Notes under the pieces: generated by a model | What the model was told of the DNA's origin: nothing | Database searches by the model: none | What the model saw: the letters and a program-made list of their open reading frames with translations, nothing else | Assembly: GCF_900169785.1 (NCBI RefSeq) | Contig: NZ_FWER01000023.1 | Coordinates: 1 to 36,314, forward strand | Direction: 5' to 3' | DNA from: Rhizobium sullae | GTDB lineage: Bacteria > Pseudomonadota > Alphaproteobacteria > Rhizobiales > Rhizobiaceae | DNA: 36,314 bases | Shown here: one piece after another, positions 1 through 8,232 of the stretch | How positions within the stretch are numbered: the first letter of the stretch is position 1 | Layout of the letters: the number at the start of each line of letters is the position of its first letter | Position numbers and translations under genes: made by a program

Positions 1-255
1 CCAACCATCACTAACCCTCCTGCCGTTCCAACAGAAGCAATATATAATGAGGCTTACTTCAGTTCCAGGTGACTAGAGGGCGTCCGTTGAACACGGAATC
101 GGAATTGAGACGACGGTCGCTGTTTGCCGTGATTCCCTGCCTTCGAATCAGGGAGTTAGGAATGTCTCGCAGCCCTGTTCCGACGGCTTCTGCAGACGGT
201 GTCTGCACGCTCGGCGGCAGCGTGGGCACAATGGATTGTCCTCACTGAGAGACCC
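1..255. other. Left edge, no gene recognised
   Basis: No convincing coding region, RNA gene or repeat is visible here. The stretch precedes the C-terminus of the small HTH gene, which is transcribed towards it. It may be decayed accessory DNA, in keeping with the transposase fragment to its right. Confidence 0.4.
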
Positions 256-489
256 CTACCCCGCCGATGCTCGTTCGACGTAGCGTAAAATTCTGGTCAC
301 GGTCGATCGACTAACGCCTGCCTCTCGGGCGATACAATCGGTTGTCTTACCTTCCGCCTTTAGCCGCAACACGTCCTCGGATTTGTGTCTCATGGCGCAT
401 GCTGACGAATCGTGTGCCGCCATCATGCCGAAGGAGATGGCATTTTTGATCGCTGAGGCTTCGCAATATTCGGTATCGGCAAGCGCCAT
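256..489 (-). CDS. Small helix-turn-helix protein, resolvase-type HTH
   Basis: A 77-residue protein whose second half has the sequence logic of a Hin/resolvase-type helix-turn-helix: 'EDVLRLKAEGKTTDCIAREA' followed by 'GVSRSTVTRILRYVE'. The first 35 residues match nothing I recognise. A longer frame opens with GTG at 510, but I prefer the ATG at 489 because AGGGAG lies about 6 nt upstream of it. No catalytic serine-recombinase domain is attached, so it is either a small DNA-binding regulator or the surviving tail of a recombinase or transposase. The neighbouring IS630-type fragment on the other strand favours mobile-element debris. The DNA-binding fold is an inference from the motif, and the target is unknown. 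Confidence 0.45.
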   Translation of the reverse strand: MALADTEYCEASAIKNAISFGMMAAHDSSACAMRHKSEDVLRLKAEGKTTDCIAREAGVSRSTVTRILRYVERASAG

Positions 490-671
490 AACACGCTCCC
501 TTGCAATCACTGGAACGTCAGAATGACGTCAATGTTGCTGCGAGTAAATTCAGACCTTAGCGGTATCTGATTCAAGCTTTATTCGGTACGGGCGATGAGG
601 TGTGCATACCGCTCTCGTTCGAGCAAGGGGGTTGATTTTAGCGAATTGGCGCGTATGCCGGCTCTCAGTAC

Positions 672-854
672 ATGAAAGCCATTCGGCATCGTTATGTGAA
701 TGGCGAGCAGAATAATTTCAACGAGATCGGTATGTTCACTTGCGCCGCGCGCTCCGTCGAAGCCTTGTCGGATACTGTCGGCAAAATCATTGCGCTCTTC
801 AAACCACAGGAATGTGCCGACTACTTCGCGGCAGCCACATATGACCCCGATTAA
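672..854 (+). pseudogene. IS630-type transposase, C-terminal remnant
   Basis: About 60 codons resembling the extreme C-terminus of IS630-family transposases. That family typically ends with a segment like the one seen here, 'IIALFKPQECADYFAAATYD', after an N-rich stretch ('NGEQNNFNEIG'). The DDE catalytic domain is absent and nothing upstream continues the frame, so this is a non-functional relic. It marks the left side of the glycan locus as a region that has received insertions. No terminal inverted repeats could be recognised. The call rests on remembered family sequence, not on an alignment. Confidence 0.5.
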
Positions 855-866
855 GATGGACGCGCT

Positions 867-1568
867 CTAGCGTGGCGGTGAAAGTTCGGTCGCGTTCTGA
901 ATGAGCGTCATCCCTGTAATCTCCGAAAGCTCAGCCTCCGTCGTAAAAAGGTTTGGATACGCGCTGAGTTTCGTGAGCGCGTAGATATCCTCGTCAATCT
1001 GCTTGCGCGTTTTTCCGACCTCATTGTACGAGTGCCCCATTTTTGTAACAGACATTCCCGAAACGACAATGCTGGGAGCGCCCAGAAAAAGGCCATAACA
1101 GATGGCCGCCACACCATTTGTAGCCTTCCCTATTTTGCCGATGCCTTCAGGGATCGGCCCGACAATCTCGTTCATAATCGCGTTCCGCTCATCCTTTGTA
1201 AGTTTCTGCAGGGTGCCGACACGGACATGCGGCTTCAACAACAGTTGAAGCCGCATGATCGCCGTCGGTGCGGTGTGAAACCAAACTAAACCGCGGGTAT
1301 TAAGCCTCGGATGCTCCAGCCAGGACTTTCGTCGCTTGCGAATCGTCAGGTCGGCTCGGCCGAAACCAAGCATTTCAGCTGTGCGGCCGGAATTGTTGAC
1401 GTCCACACGTGCACAGAGTTCTATGAAATCGTCGGTAATCGTTGGATTTGGGGCGGACCCAAAAATCAGCCACGGCCTGTGCCGAATTCCGAGCTTGTCG
1501 AGCCAAGCGGTGTGCCGCCGCTTTAGTTCTCGAAGGCGCTGTTCCGTTACAAAATGGTGCCGCGTCAT
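867..1568 (-). CDS. GSAP-motif protein of a glycan locus, paralogue of the 4445-5209 protein
   Basis: A 233-residue soluble protein. Near residue 35 it has a hydrophobic strand followed by 'FGSAPNP', which looks like the first strand and loop of a Rossmann-like fold. Near residue 170 it has 'VSGMSVTKMGHSYNEVG', then 'RKQIDEDIYAL', and it ends with a 'LFTTEAELSEITGM' block. The same three blocks recur in the same order in the gene at 4445-5209, so the two are paralogues. The pattern is reminiscent of GT29/sialyltransferase-like or MptE/DUF115-like proteins seen in polysaccharide clusters, but I cannot assign a reaction. It faces away from the GT8 gene at 1887. No strong ribosome binding site precedes the ATG. 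Base composition is AT-richer than the right half of the window. Confidence 0.55.
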   Translation of the reverse strand: MTRHHFVTEQRLRELKRRHTAWLDKLGIRHRPWLIFGSAPNPTITDDFIELCARVDVNNSGRTAEMLGFGRADLTIRKRRKSWLEHPRLNTRGLVWFHTAPTAIMRLQLLLKPHVRVGTLQKLTKDERNAIMNEIVGPIPEGIGKIGKATNGVAAICYGLFLGAPSIVVSGMSVTKMGHSYNEVGKTRKQIDEDIYALTKLSAYPNLFTTEAELSEITGMTLIQNATELSPPR

Positions 1569-1886
1569 TTCTGTTCAGATTCGCAGAGTTACGGTTTCAG
1601 TTAAAGAGACTCGCGATTGCGAGTGATCATGTCAATCGCCGCTCAGCCTGGCGCCAGATTCATCGACATTGCGCGCAGCCGGCAGCTCCGCCAGTTCAGA
1701 AAATGCGGCTAATAGTTGAAAACTCCTATCTAAATTTTTATTTCGCCGTCCCTTGAAAGAACCAGATTGCTTTTTGGTATTGTTCGAGGCGGTTGCATTA
1801 GACTATGCTGCATCTTCGCAAACGTGCGCGCTCGCTCTGATCAACGACGCAAACTTTGAGATTTGAACCGGCAATGAGACGTGTGA
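1569..1886. other. Divergent intergenic region of the glycan locus
   Basis: This 318-bp gap separates two divergently transcribed glycan genes, so promoters for both directions are expected here. It is AT-rich around 1700-1800. I see no repeat or convincing consensus promoter that I could place with confidence. Confidence 0.35.
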
Positions 1887-2807
1887 ATGGGTAGGACCGC
1901 CGTTTATACATTCACGGATAAGTACATGCTGCCTGCTGCTTGTTGCGCGCTTCTGTCAGTCGCACGGCACTCGCGCGATCGCGATTTGGGGCAGGTGATT
2001 GTCGGGATCGATCTTTCGCCGGAACATAAAGCCTCAGTTGCGGCATTCAACGCAAGACATGGCAGCAGCATCACAATCGTCGATTTCACCTTGCCGACGG
2101 ACCTTCCTGAGGCAAGCGGGCGTTGGACGAAAGCGACCCTTGCACGTCTCTATATCGATGAAATCATTGATGAATCCATCGATCGCGTCCTGTACATCGA
2201 CGCGGACGTATTAGTGGTCGATCCTATCGACGCAATATTTCAGTCGGATCTTCGCGGCAATGTAATTGGCGCCGTGGACGATTACGTCACTGCTTTTCCT
2301 GACAAAGCCAAAAAACGAGAGTTGAAGCTTGGTCTCAAACATGGACCACGATACTTCAACGCCGGGGTTATTCTTCTTGACAGTACGGCCGTTCGCACCA
2401 CGGGGCTCTTCAAGAGAGCCCGAGAACTACTGCAATCCGGAGAACGTTACGATGCGAACGATCAGGATGTACTTAACATTGCTTTTCAGGGAGCATGGGA
2501 ACCATTAAACCCTCGGTGGAACGTGCAGACAGGCATCATGCCATTCGTCCGCGACCCGGTGATCGTTCATTTCACCGGACGCCGAAAGCCTTGGCAATCC
2601 TCGATCCGATGGATGCACACTCCCTACGCCTACGAATATCGGCAGATGCTACTCCAAACATCTTGGGCAGAATTTGTGAAGGAACGCCGCGTGCAACGGA
2701 AAATCGCCGATCTGCTTCTTTCCTTGGGTGGATACCTCGGCGGCGTTTACCGCGCAGGAAAAGTTAAGGCATATTTTGGCGATCAACGACGTTTGCCCGA
2801 TGCCTGA
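1887..2807 (+). CDS. Glycosyltransferase family 8 protein (LgtC-like)
   Basis: A 306-residue GT8-type retaining glycosyltransferase. It starts with the typical strand 'VYTFTDKYMLPAACCALLSV', has a mid-region 'RWTKATLARLYIDEII', and then the metal-binding DxD in 'RVLYIDADVLVV' near residue 105. These are followed by 'RYFNAGVILLD' near 155 and 'NDQDVLNIAF' near 195. A late 'VIVHFTGRRKPW' supplies the conserved histidine and lysine seen in LgtC/glycogenin relatives. It probably transfers hexose from a UDP-sugar onto a surface polysaccharide or LPS acceptor in the cytoplasm. The donor and acceptor cannot be read from sequence. It overlaps the next gene by 8 bp, indicating translational coupling. 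Confidence 0.85.
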   Translation: MGRTAVYTFTDKYMLPAACCALLSVARHSRDRDLGQVIVGIDLSPEHKASVAAFNARHGSSITIVDFTLPTDLPEASGRWTKATLARLYIDEIIDESIDRVLYIDADVLVVDPIDAIFQSDLRGNVIGAVDDYVTAFPDKAKKRELKLGLKHGPRYFNAGVILLDSTAVRTTGLFKRARELLQSGERYDANDQDVLNIAFQGAWEPLNPRWNVQTGIMPFVRDPVIVHFTGRRKPWQSSIRWMHTPYAYEYRQMLLQTSWAEFVKERRVQRKIADLLLSLGGYLGGVYRAGKVKAYFGDQRRLPDA

Positions 2808-3639
2808 CAGCTTTCCAGACCTGTATAACACCCAAAGCAACGAAGCTTGGCGGGACTTCTTCGAGAAGCATCCGCACATCGTTTTGGTCGCAAATAGTGA
2901 CGTCCTCGATCCCCGTTTGATCCGCTCGCATGTGCCGGACGACACCTTGTTTATCTTCTTCAACAAAGCCTACAAAGTCCTGCACGAGAATTTCGCCGGA
3001 CGTTCGATGCTCGTTGCCCGCAGTGGATCGATGGGAGCAAACATCGTGCACCGACATGAGGTCGACGATGTCTTGCGATATTTCTCGAAATGTGAGTTCG
3101 CAGGAATACTCAACATCCGGACGGCAGCCGACGAGCGCTTCAGTCCCGCCTCAAACTTCAACGGCGCCAAGGTGTTACACGCGGATCTTGAACCCCTGCT
3201 ATCGACCAAATACCCGCCGAACAAAATACCGACGAGCGGGTTTGCGTTGATCATCTGGATGAGAGAACTCCAGATAAAATCCCAAATTGTCTTGGCCGGT
3301 TTCTCAGGGCGACGAAGCCCGCGATGGAAGGTCTTTGATGTCCACGACTGGACGTTCGAGAGAGCCTATCTACGGCTTCTGGCCGAACGTAAGTTCATTA
3401 CGAATTTCGGCCAATTGACATCGGCGCGGTTCGAAATTCTGAGCCAACAGTTTCAAGATGCGAGCGCAGCGGAAATTCAGTCGGCGATAAATGAAACACT
3501 TGCTGCGCGACTTGATGACGCTCTCGCACATATCGATAGTTTGATGTCGATTACCAAATGGCAAAGAGCATTGAATGCTGCGTTTCGACGAATTCGACCA
3601 AAAACCCGAAAGCAGCGCAGCCTGGATCGCAACAAATAA
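2800..3639 (+). CDS. Glycan-locus protein, possible GT29/sialyltransferase-like fold
   Basis: A 279-residue cytoplasmic protein. An earlier in-frame start exists at 2728, deep inside the preceding GT8 gene. I choose ATG 2800 because it overlaps the GT8 stop by only 8 bp, a normal coupling geometry. The N-terminal part reads 'HIVLVANSDVLDPRLI', and a later block is 'KIPTSGFALIIWMRELQ' near residue 150 followed by 'LAGFSGRRSPRWKVFDVHDW'. A 'SG' helix start followed by 'V.LAGF' and a conserved 'H(D)W' resembles bacterial GT29-like and related capsule proteins. That is an impression, not an assignment. Its place between two GT8 genes makes a role in polysaccharide synthesis likely. Confidence 0.55.
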   Translation: MPDSFPDLYNTQSNEAWRDFFEKHPHIVLVANSDVLDPRLIRSHVPDDTLFIFFNKAYKVLHENFAGRSMLVARSGSMGANIVHRHEVDDVLRYFSKCEFAGILNIRTAADERFSPASNFNGAKVLHADLEPLLSTKYPPNKIPTSGFALIIWMRELQIKSQIVLAGFSGRRSPRWKVFDVHDWTFERAYLRLLAERKFITNFGQLTSARFEILSQQFQDASAAEIQSAINETLAARLDDALAHIDSLMSITKWQRALNAAFRRIRPKTRKQRSLDRNK

Positions 3640-3697
3640 GCCGCTCACTTTCCGTGACTTGCCAAGCAACCAAGGGTCCCGAACGAGAGGAGAACAC

Positions 3698-4384
3698 ATG
3701 ACGGAAGTCGTCAACATATATGTCGGTTTCGATTCGAAAGAAGTCGTCGCTCACCACGTGCTGTCGCAGAGCATTCTGGAGAGATCGAGTGTGCCGGTTC
3801 GTATAACGGCGATCTATCTTCCAAACCTCGGCAAGGTCTTTACGAGAGAGCGCAACGCGCTGCAGTCGACGGAGTTCTCGTTCTCTCGTTTCCTAACGCC
3901 ATACTTGAGTTCCTTTCAGGGATGGAGCCTCTTTATGGATTGCGACATGCTCGCGAGAGCAGATATCGCTGAATTATGGGCACTCAGAGATGACCGCTTC
4001 TCAGCCATGTGCGTCAAGCACGACTACCAGCCAAAAATAGAGACGAAGTTCCTGGGCCAAACGCAAACGAAATACGAAAAGAAAAACTGGTCCAGCTTGA
4101 TCCTCTTCAACAATGCTCGGTGCAAAGCGCTAAGTCCCGAGTACGTGGATACCGCGACCGGCCTACAGTTACATCAGTTCAAATGGCTTGAAAGCGATGA
4201 TCTGATCGGTGAACTGCCGGTCACATGGAATTATCTCGTGAATGAATACGACAAGAGAGATGATGCTAAAATTGTGCATTTCACGGACGGTGGCCCGTAT
4301 TTCGACGAGTATAAGGATAATGACTACGCCGACGAGTGGTTTGCGACAAGAGATCGAATGCTCCATGTTCAGCAGCGAGTATGA
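3698..4384 (+). CDS. GT8-like glycosyltransferase
   Basis: A 228-residue protein. The reading frame is open from 3575, but ATG 3698 follows a strong ribosome binding site (GAGAGGAGA, 6-7 nt upstream) and begins directly with the family-like strand 'VVNIYVGFDSKE'. The metal site is 'WSLFMDCDMLARADI' (DCD motif, near residue 85). 'SSLILFNNARCK' follows, and the late motif 'KIVHFTDGGPYFDE' carries the histidine and glycines used for nucleotide-sugar binding in this group. It likely uses a nucleotide-activated sugar and acts with the upstream GT8 on the same glycan. The set 1887-4384 reads as one operon. The donor sugar is unknown. Confidence 0.75.
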   Translation: MTEVVNIYVGFDSKEVVAHHVLSQSILERSSVPVRITAIYLPNLGKVFTRERNALQSTEFSFSRFLTPYLSSFQGWSLFMDCDMLARADIAELWALRDDRFSAMCVKHDYQPKIETKFLGQTQTKYEKKNWSSLILFNNARCKALSPEYVDTATGLQLHQFKWLESDDLIGELPVTWNYLVNEYDKRDDAKIVHFTDGGPYFDEYKDNDYADEWFATRDRMLHVQQRV

Positions 4385-4444
4385 GCGATCGTACTGACGG
4401 CTTCACCCGGAAGGGCCGTCTTCAAGAGACCTGCGTAGCCGTCG

Positions 4445-5209
4445 TCAGGTTCTCGGCACCGGTTGCCACAGGGGTAGACCGGTGGCCTCAGATACATTCG
4501 GATCAGCCGTGAAAATCGGCATCCCCAACTTAATCAATCGCCGGATCATGTTCATATCCGGCTCTGAATGTTTTCGTGCCAGTCCAACATGATTATACGC
4601 GTGTCCCGCTGATGATGGATCAATTCCCGACAAAATCACGGCAGACGCATTGCTATTGAGAGCGAGTAAAGCCGCGATAATGCCGTTCGAGTATTTCGTC
4701 GAGGCGTCGAGCTCGAAATTAAGAACTCCACTCACCTTCCGAACTAGTGAAACTCGCCTATAACGGTCGATAATCTCAAGATTGTCGCACCGGTAATCAA
4801 ATGCTCGCAGACCCTGCTCGAGTTGGCGCCGGCCATGGCGCCAAAGCATAAGATAAAGAGTTCCAGTCTCCCTTCCCCTCAAAATCCGGCGGACTTCGCG
4901 AGCATTCGTATTAAGCCCTTCAATCTGGTTGTACTGCATGATCGTTATGTGTGGCTTGGCGACGCCCCATGATTCCACCGTATGTTGAGAACCATTGATC
5001 GTCACGATTCGATACGTGTCATCCATGTTGGCGGGCATGTTCGCCTGTGGCGCCGATCCGACGACCGCGACAATCTTGCCGATCAGTGTGGGATCAAATA
5101 CAGGCTCAGGTCGCACTAACAGATATTTTATAAGCCGATAAATCCATTGCTTGGCACGGAACACCTGGCCGTGCTGGATGTTTTCCAAATCATCATTCTG
5201 CAAGCTCAA
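4445..5209 (-). CDS. GSAP-motif protein of a glycan locus, paralogue of the 867-1568 protein
   Basis: A 254-residue protein on the opposite strand to the GT8 genes, ending 60 bp from the second GT8 stop (convergent). It has 'IVAVVGSAPQANMP' near residue 45 and 'SAVILSGIDPSSAGHAYNHV' near 195. 'ARKHSEPDMNMIRRL' follows, and 'IFTADPNVSEATGLPLW' closes the protein. These blocks align in order with the gene at 867-1568, so the two GSAP proteins bracket the GT8 set. The annotated start is TTG with GGGGTGA just upstream, and no ATG fits better. The function is unknown. A sugar- or nucleotide-binding Rossmann-like enzyme of surface-glycan assembly is the best inference. Confidence 0.55.
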   Translation of the reverse strand: MSLQNDDLENIQHGQVFRAKQWIYRLIKYLLVRPEPVFDPTLIGKIVAVVGSAPQANMPANMDDTYRIVTINGSQHTVESWGVAKPHITIMQYNQIEGLNTNAREVRRILRGRETGTLYLMLWRHGRRQLEQGLRAFDYRCDNLEIIDRYRRVSLVRKVSGVLNFELDASTKYSNGIIAALLALNSNASAVILSGIDPSSAGHAYNHVGLARKHSEPDMNMIRRLIKLGMPIFTADPNVSEATGLPLWQPVPRT

Positions 5210-5280
5210 TCACCCCAGATTGCCAAACCAGAAGTAGCGCGTTCATGCGCCGGTCCCGAAAATGCCGTCGTCATCGGTCA

Positions 5281-5778
5281 CTATGCATGACCACACCCAT
5301 TGACCTCGATGATGGCGCCGCGCTTCGGTAGGTTGTTCGACAGCCACTCCTGCTGAGCGCCGAGGAACGCTTCGACGCCCGTTGGTGTAGCGGCTATCCT
5401 CATCGGCCGGCGCGAAGAGGTCCTTCTGCCAGACGATGCCGTAGGCCTGGCGCAGATCGTCGCCGAAACTCGCGTCCTTGGCAAGCATGCGGGTCTTGGT
5501 GAGCGCTCTTGCGACCTCCCGCCACGAGGCCTGTTCCTGCTTCTTCGGCTTGTACTTTTCCAGACTTCGGCCTGCTTGTTGTGGCTCGCCGCCGCAATGG
5601 TGCGAAGCTGCTGCTCGGACGGCAAGTCGCCGCGTGCCATATGTTCGAGCATGGCGGGAAAGACGTTGGCGAGCAAACGCAGCCGACGGATCTGGCGAAC
5701 CGAAAGAGCCAAGGCGGCTGCGACCGATTCCTCTGTCCAACCGAGCGCCACTAGGCGCTGGCACGCCATTGGTCGACG
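5281..5778 (-). pseudogene. ParB/RepB-like partition protein, truncated and twice frameshifted
   Basis: The remnant opens with 'CQRLVALGWTEESVAAALAL', 'SVRQIRRLRLLANVFPAMLE' and 'LPSEQQLRTIAAASHNKQAE', the central HTH region of rhizobial plasmid ParB-like proteins. At about 5556-5562 the frame shifts; the next frame continues as 'YKPKKQEQASWREVARALTK' and later 'FGDDLRQAYGIVWQKDLFAP'. At about 5378-5388 the first frame returns with 'VEAFLGAQQEWLSNNLPKRG' and soon reaches a stop. The N-terminal ParB nuclease-like domain is missing. The gene is therefore dead, unless sequencing errors explain both shifts. It suggests this part derives from plasmid DNA. No parA or repC is nearby. Confidence 0.7.
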
Positions 5779-6131
5779 GGGTTGAGGTCTTAGGTTATGC
5801 GTCAAGTGTCCTGTTTGGTCGATCGTGTTGATTATATGAGCGTCTGCGTCACGAGGACCTCTCGACGTGTATCTTTTGGTCTCTTTGGCATCAGGTGTCA
5901 AATTCGAAAGAGAACTGGAGTGGGTTTCGCCAAGAATGTCGCAGAAGGGTGGATTGCCGTCGACGCTGAGTTTCTAACCGAAGACCGGATTGCACTATCT
6001 TCCGGAGCTATCGTGATAGCGCCTGAGCAAACCGACGCTTTCGACAACCACCTCGGTGATCCTCCAATTTGGGGAAGTGTTGCGCTCGCTTCGTTCTGAT
6101 AAGCTGTCCGCACACAGTCGAGGAAAATGCC

Positions 6132-7121
6132 ATGCCCAACCCCGTGCAACAGATCATGAGGTTAGGATTCGGGTTCGCCGTGTCACAGGGGTTGCGGGTC
6201 ATTATCGAACTCCGCGTCCCCGATCTCCTGGCCGCCCGCGAGCAGTCGGTGGATGAGTTAGCGGCTGCCACTCAGGCAGATGCTGACGCGCTTTATCGTG
6301 TAATGCGACTTCTCGCGCCTGAAGGGGTGTTTAGGGAAGTATTGCCTCGTCATTTCGAGTTGACGGAGCTTGGCGCCTCGCTGCGCTCTGATCGGCCGGG
6401 TCCCGGTGACTTCGTCCGTATGATCAACAGCGAGGCTTATCTTGCCTTCGAGCAACTGCTGTATTCTGTCCGCACAGGAGAGCCAGCTTTCGACAAGGTG
6501 TTCGGGAGCCCAAGGTTTGACTGGCTGTCAGAGCACCCAGAGCAGGCTGCCTTGTTTCAGCGTGCCATGGTGGCCTTGAGCCAAGGCAGCAACGAGGCCG
6601 TGGCCGAAGCTTATGATTTCAGCCCGTTCACGCGGATCGTCGACGTTGGCGGCGGACATGGTCAGCTTCTCTCAGCGATCCTGGCCCGCAACCCCCATCT
6701 GAGCGGCGTGCTTTTCGATCTGCCTTCGGGCGTCGCGGCAGCACAGCAGGGTGCCGGAGGCAATCTGCCGCGCACCGAATTTATCGCAGGTGACTTCTTT
6801 GAGAGCGTCCCCAGTGGTGACGTCTACGTCGTCAAGAAGGTCGTTCACGATTGGGACGATGAGCCTGCCGCGGCGATCCTGCGAAATTGCCGCAAGGCTA
6901 TGCTACCGGACGCGAAGGTGCTCGTGGCCGAGACGCTCGTGCCACCGGGTGACGAACCGAACCAGATCAAAGGAATCGACGTGGTCATGCTCGCCATCAC
7001 CGGCGGCCTGGAGAGGACGGAGGCACAGTATGCAAGCCTGTTCGACGCCGCGGGGCTACGGCTTGAACGGGTGATTCAGACCCGGGGACCCATTTCCATC
7101 CTTGAGACATCTCCAGCCTAA
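6132..7121 (+). CDS. SAM-dependent O-methyltransferase, acetylserotonin/hydroxyindole O-methyltransferase type
   Basis: A 329-residue protein. ATG 6132 is preferred over the upstream frame start at 6069 because GAGG lies about 9 nt before it and the product begins with the typical 'NPVQQIMRLGFGFAVSQGL'. The N-terminal part is the winged-helix dimerisation domain ('ELAAATQADADALYRVMRLL'). The C-terminal half is the Methyltransf_2 Rossmann domain, with the SAM motif 'IVDVGGGHGQLLSAIL' near residue 175. The 'KKVVHDWDD' block near residue 238 carries the likely catalytic histidine. It would methylate a hydroxyl on a small aromatic or polyketide-like substrate in the cytosol. The gene stands alone between the dead parB and a toxin-antitoxin pair, so context gives no substrate clue. 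Confidence 0.85.
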   Translation: MPNPVQQIMRLGFGFAVSQGLRVIIELRVPDLLAAREQSVDELAAATQADADALYRVMRLLAPEGVFREVLPRHFELTELGASLRSDRPGPGDFVRMINSEAYLAFEQLLYSVRTGEPAFDKVFGSPRFDWLSEHPEQAALFQRAMVALSQGSNEAVAEAYDFSPFTRIVDVGGGHGQLLSAILARNPHLSGVLFDLPSGVAAAQQGAGGNLPRTEFIAGDFFESVPSGDVYVVKKVVHDWDDEPAAAILRNCRKAMLPDAKVLVAETLVPPGDEPNQIKGIDVVMLAITGGLERTEAQYASLFDAAGLRLERVIQTRGPISILETSPA

Positions 7122-7399
7122 GACAAATACGATCAATGCTACCGGAATGTGCGGGCAAGCGAGGCGCATCGCCTTGCGAGGGTCGCAGGCCTGATGTCGC
7201 GTCGGTCGCGATTGAGTGCCAGCGTCAGCCGGAGTCTCGGCCTGCGAACAACTTCTCTTCTTTCCCTCCTGATCCTTCCTGGTTTACAACCCCAGCCATA
7301 TCGATCGGGCGTTGATCTACGACAAACGCAGGAACTGAAACCGCAGCACATACTCCCCCAACCTTAGAACCTTGACAGCATATAACTTCGAGATCATAT

Positions 7400-7771
7400 A
7401 TGACCGAAGATTGGACAGTTCAGCTCCACGACGAATTCGACCCGGAGTTTGCCGCGTTGCCGGAAGAGGTGCAGGACCAGATCTTCGTGGCATTGCCGCT
7501 CTTGAAGGCCTACGGTCCGCAGCTCGGACGACCCTATGCCGACACGCTCAAGGGCTCTGCCCATGCGAATATGAAGGAGTTGCGGTTCAAGGCGGCGGAT
7601 GGGGTGTGGCGCCTTGCCTACGCTTTCGACCCCAAGCGTCGCGCCATACTTCTAGTCGCCGGCGACAAGTCCGGCGTCAGCCAGGCGCGGTTCTACAAAG
7701 TGATGATTGCGAAAGCCGACAAGAGATTTACGCAGCATCTCGAGGCAATGAAGGAGAAAAAGAATGGCTAG
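7400..7771 (+). CDS. RelE/HigB-family toxin
   Basis: A 123-residue protein of the phage-derived Gp49-like/HigB type within the RelE superfamily. Typical blocks are 'DEFDPEFAALPEEVQDQI' at the start, 'PYADTLKGSAHANMKELRFK' near residue 50, and 'VWRLAYAFDPKRRAILLVAG' near 70. The lysine-rich tail is 'FYKVMIAKADKRFTQHL'. Family members are ribosome-associated mRNA interferases that arrest translation. Its last 8 bp overlap the downstream XRE gene, the usual toxin-first HigBA order. No strong ribosome binding site precedes the ATG, consistent with the toxin being translated less than its antitoxin. Confidence 0.8.
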   Translation: MTEDWTVQLHDEFDPEFAALPEEVQDQIFVALPLLKAYGPQLGRPYADTLKGSAHANMKELRFKAADGVWRLAYAFDPKRRAILLVAGDKSGVSQARFYKVMIAKADKRFTQHLEAMKEKKNG

Positions 7772-8144
7772 AACATTAGATGAGGTTCTTCAGAACCTCC
7801 CCGCGGAGCGCCGCGAGCGTCTCGAACGCCTCGGCAACGAGCGCCTAGAGGAATACCGCACACTTCAGGACCTCCGGAAAGCTCGAGACTTGACCCAGGT
7901 TCGCATGGCTGAAACGCTTGGCGTAAAACAGGAGAATATCTCGCGGCTGGAGAAGCGAAGCGATCTGCTGTTGTCGACCTTGCGCGGCTATGTAGGAGCC
8001 ATGGGCGGCACGTTGGAACTCGTCGCCCGGTTTCCGGACCGGGAACCGGTGATCTTGTCGTCCTTATTTGACGATGACGCCGAACCAGCATCGAAACAAG
8101 TAACGCCGAGAGCTCGCGTTAAAAAACACCGCTCGGCGGCCTGA
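7764..8144 (+). CDS. XRE-family antitoxin (HigA-like)
   Basis: A 126-residue protein with a Cro/CI helix-turn-helix at about residues 38-62 ('TLQDLRKARDLTQVRMAETL' and 'GVKQENISRLEKRSDLLLST'). The N-terminal segment is coiled and charged, and the C-terminal tail is basic ('ARVKKHRSAA'). It should bind and neutralise the preceding toxin and repress the shared promoter. A good ribosome binding site, AAGGAG, lies about 8 nt before ATG inside the toxin gene. A clear terminator follows 55 bp after the stop, so the two genes form a closed unit. Confidence 0.8.
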   Translation: MARTLDEVLQNLPAERRERLERLGNERLEEYRTLQDLRKARDLTQVRMAETLGVKQENISRLEKRSDLLLSTLRGYVGAMGGTLELVARFPDREPVILSSLFDDDAEPASKQVTPRARVKKHRSAA

Positions 8145-8198
8145 GTCGATCGGCCGTCTCGGGCTCATTTTTTTAATACGTCAGCACAATCGAGACAA

Positions 8199-8232
8199 AA
8201 AGGGCGCTCGACCCTTTCGGGGAGCGCCCTTT
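8199..8232 (+). terminator. Rho-independent terminator of the first toxin-antitoxin pair
   Basis: AAAGGGCGCTC (8199-8209) and GAGCGCCCTTT (8222-8232) form an 11-bp stem, with a further short CCC/GGG pairing in the loop. It lies 55 bp after the antitoxin stop. The U-tract is only three bases, and the A-tract on the left makes it potentially bidirectional. Confidence 0.75.

Noticed and set aside
5797..6099. 100-codon plus-strand frame before the methyltransferase
   Set aside because: No ribosome binding site and no product I recognise; it may be debris, but I cannot support a gene.
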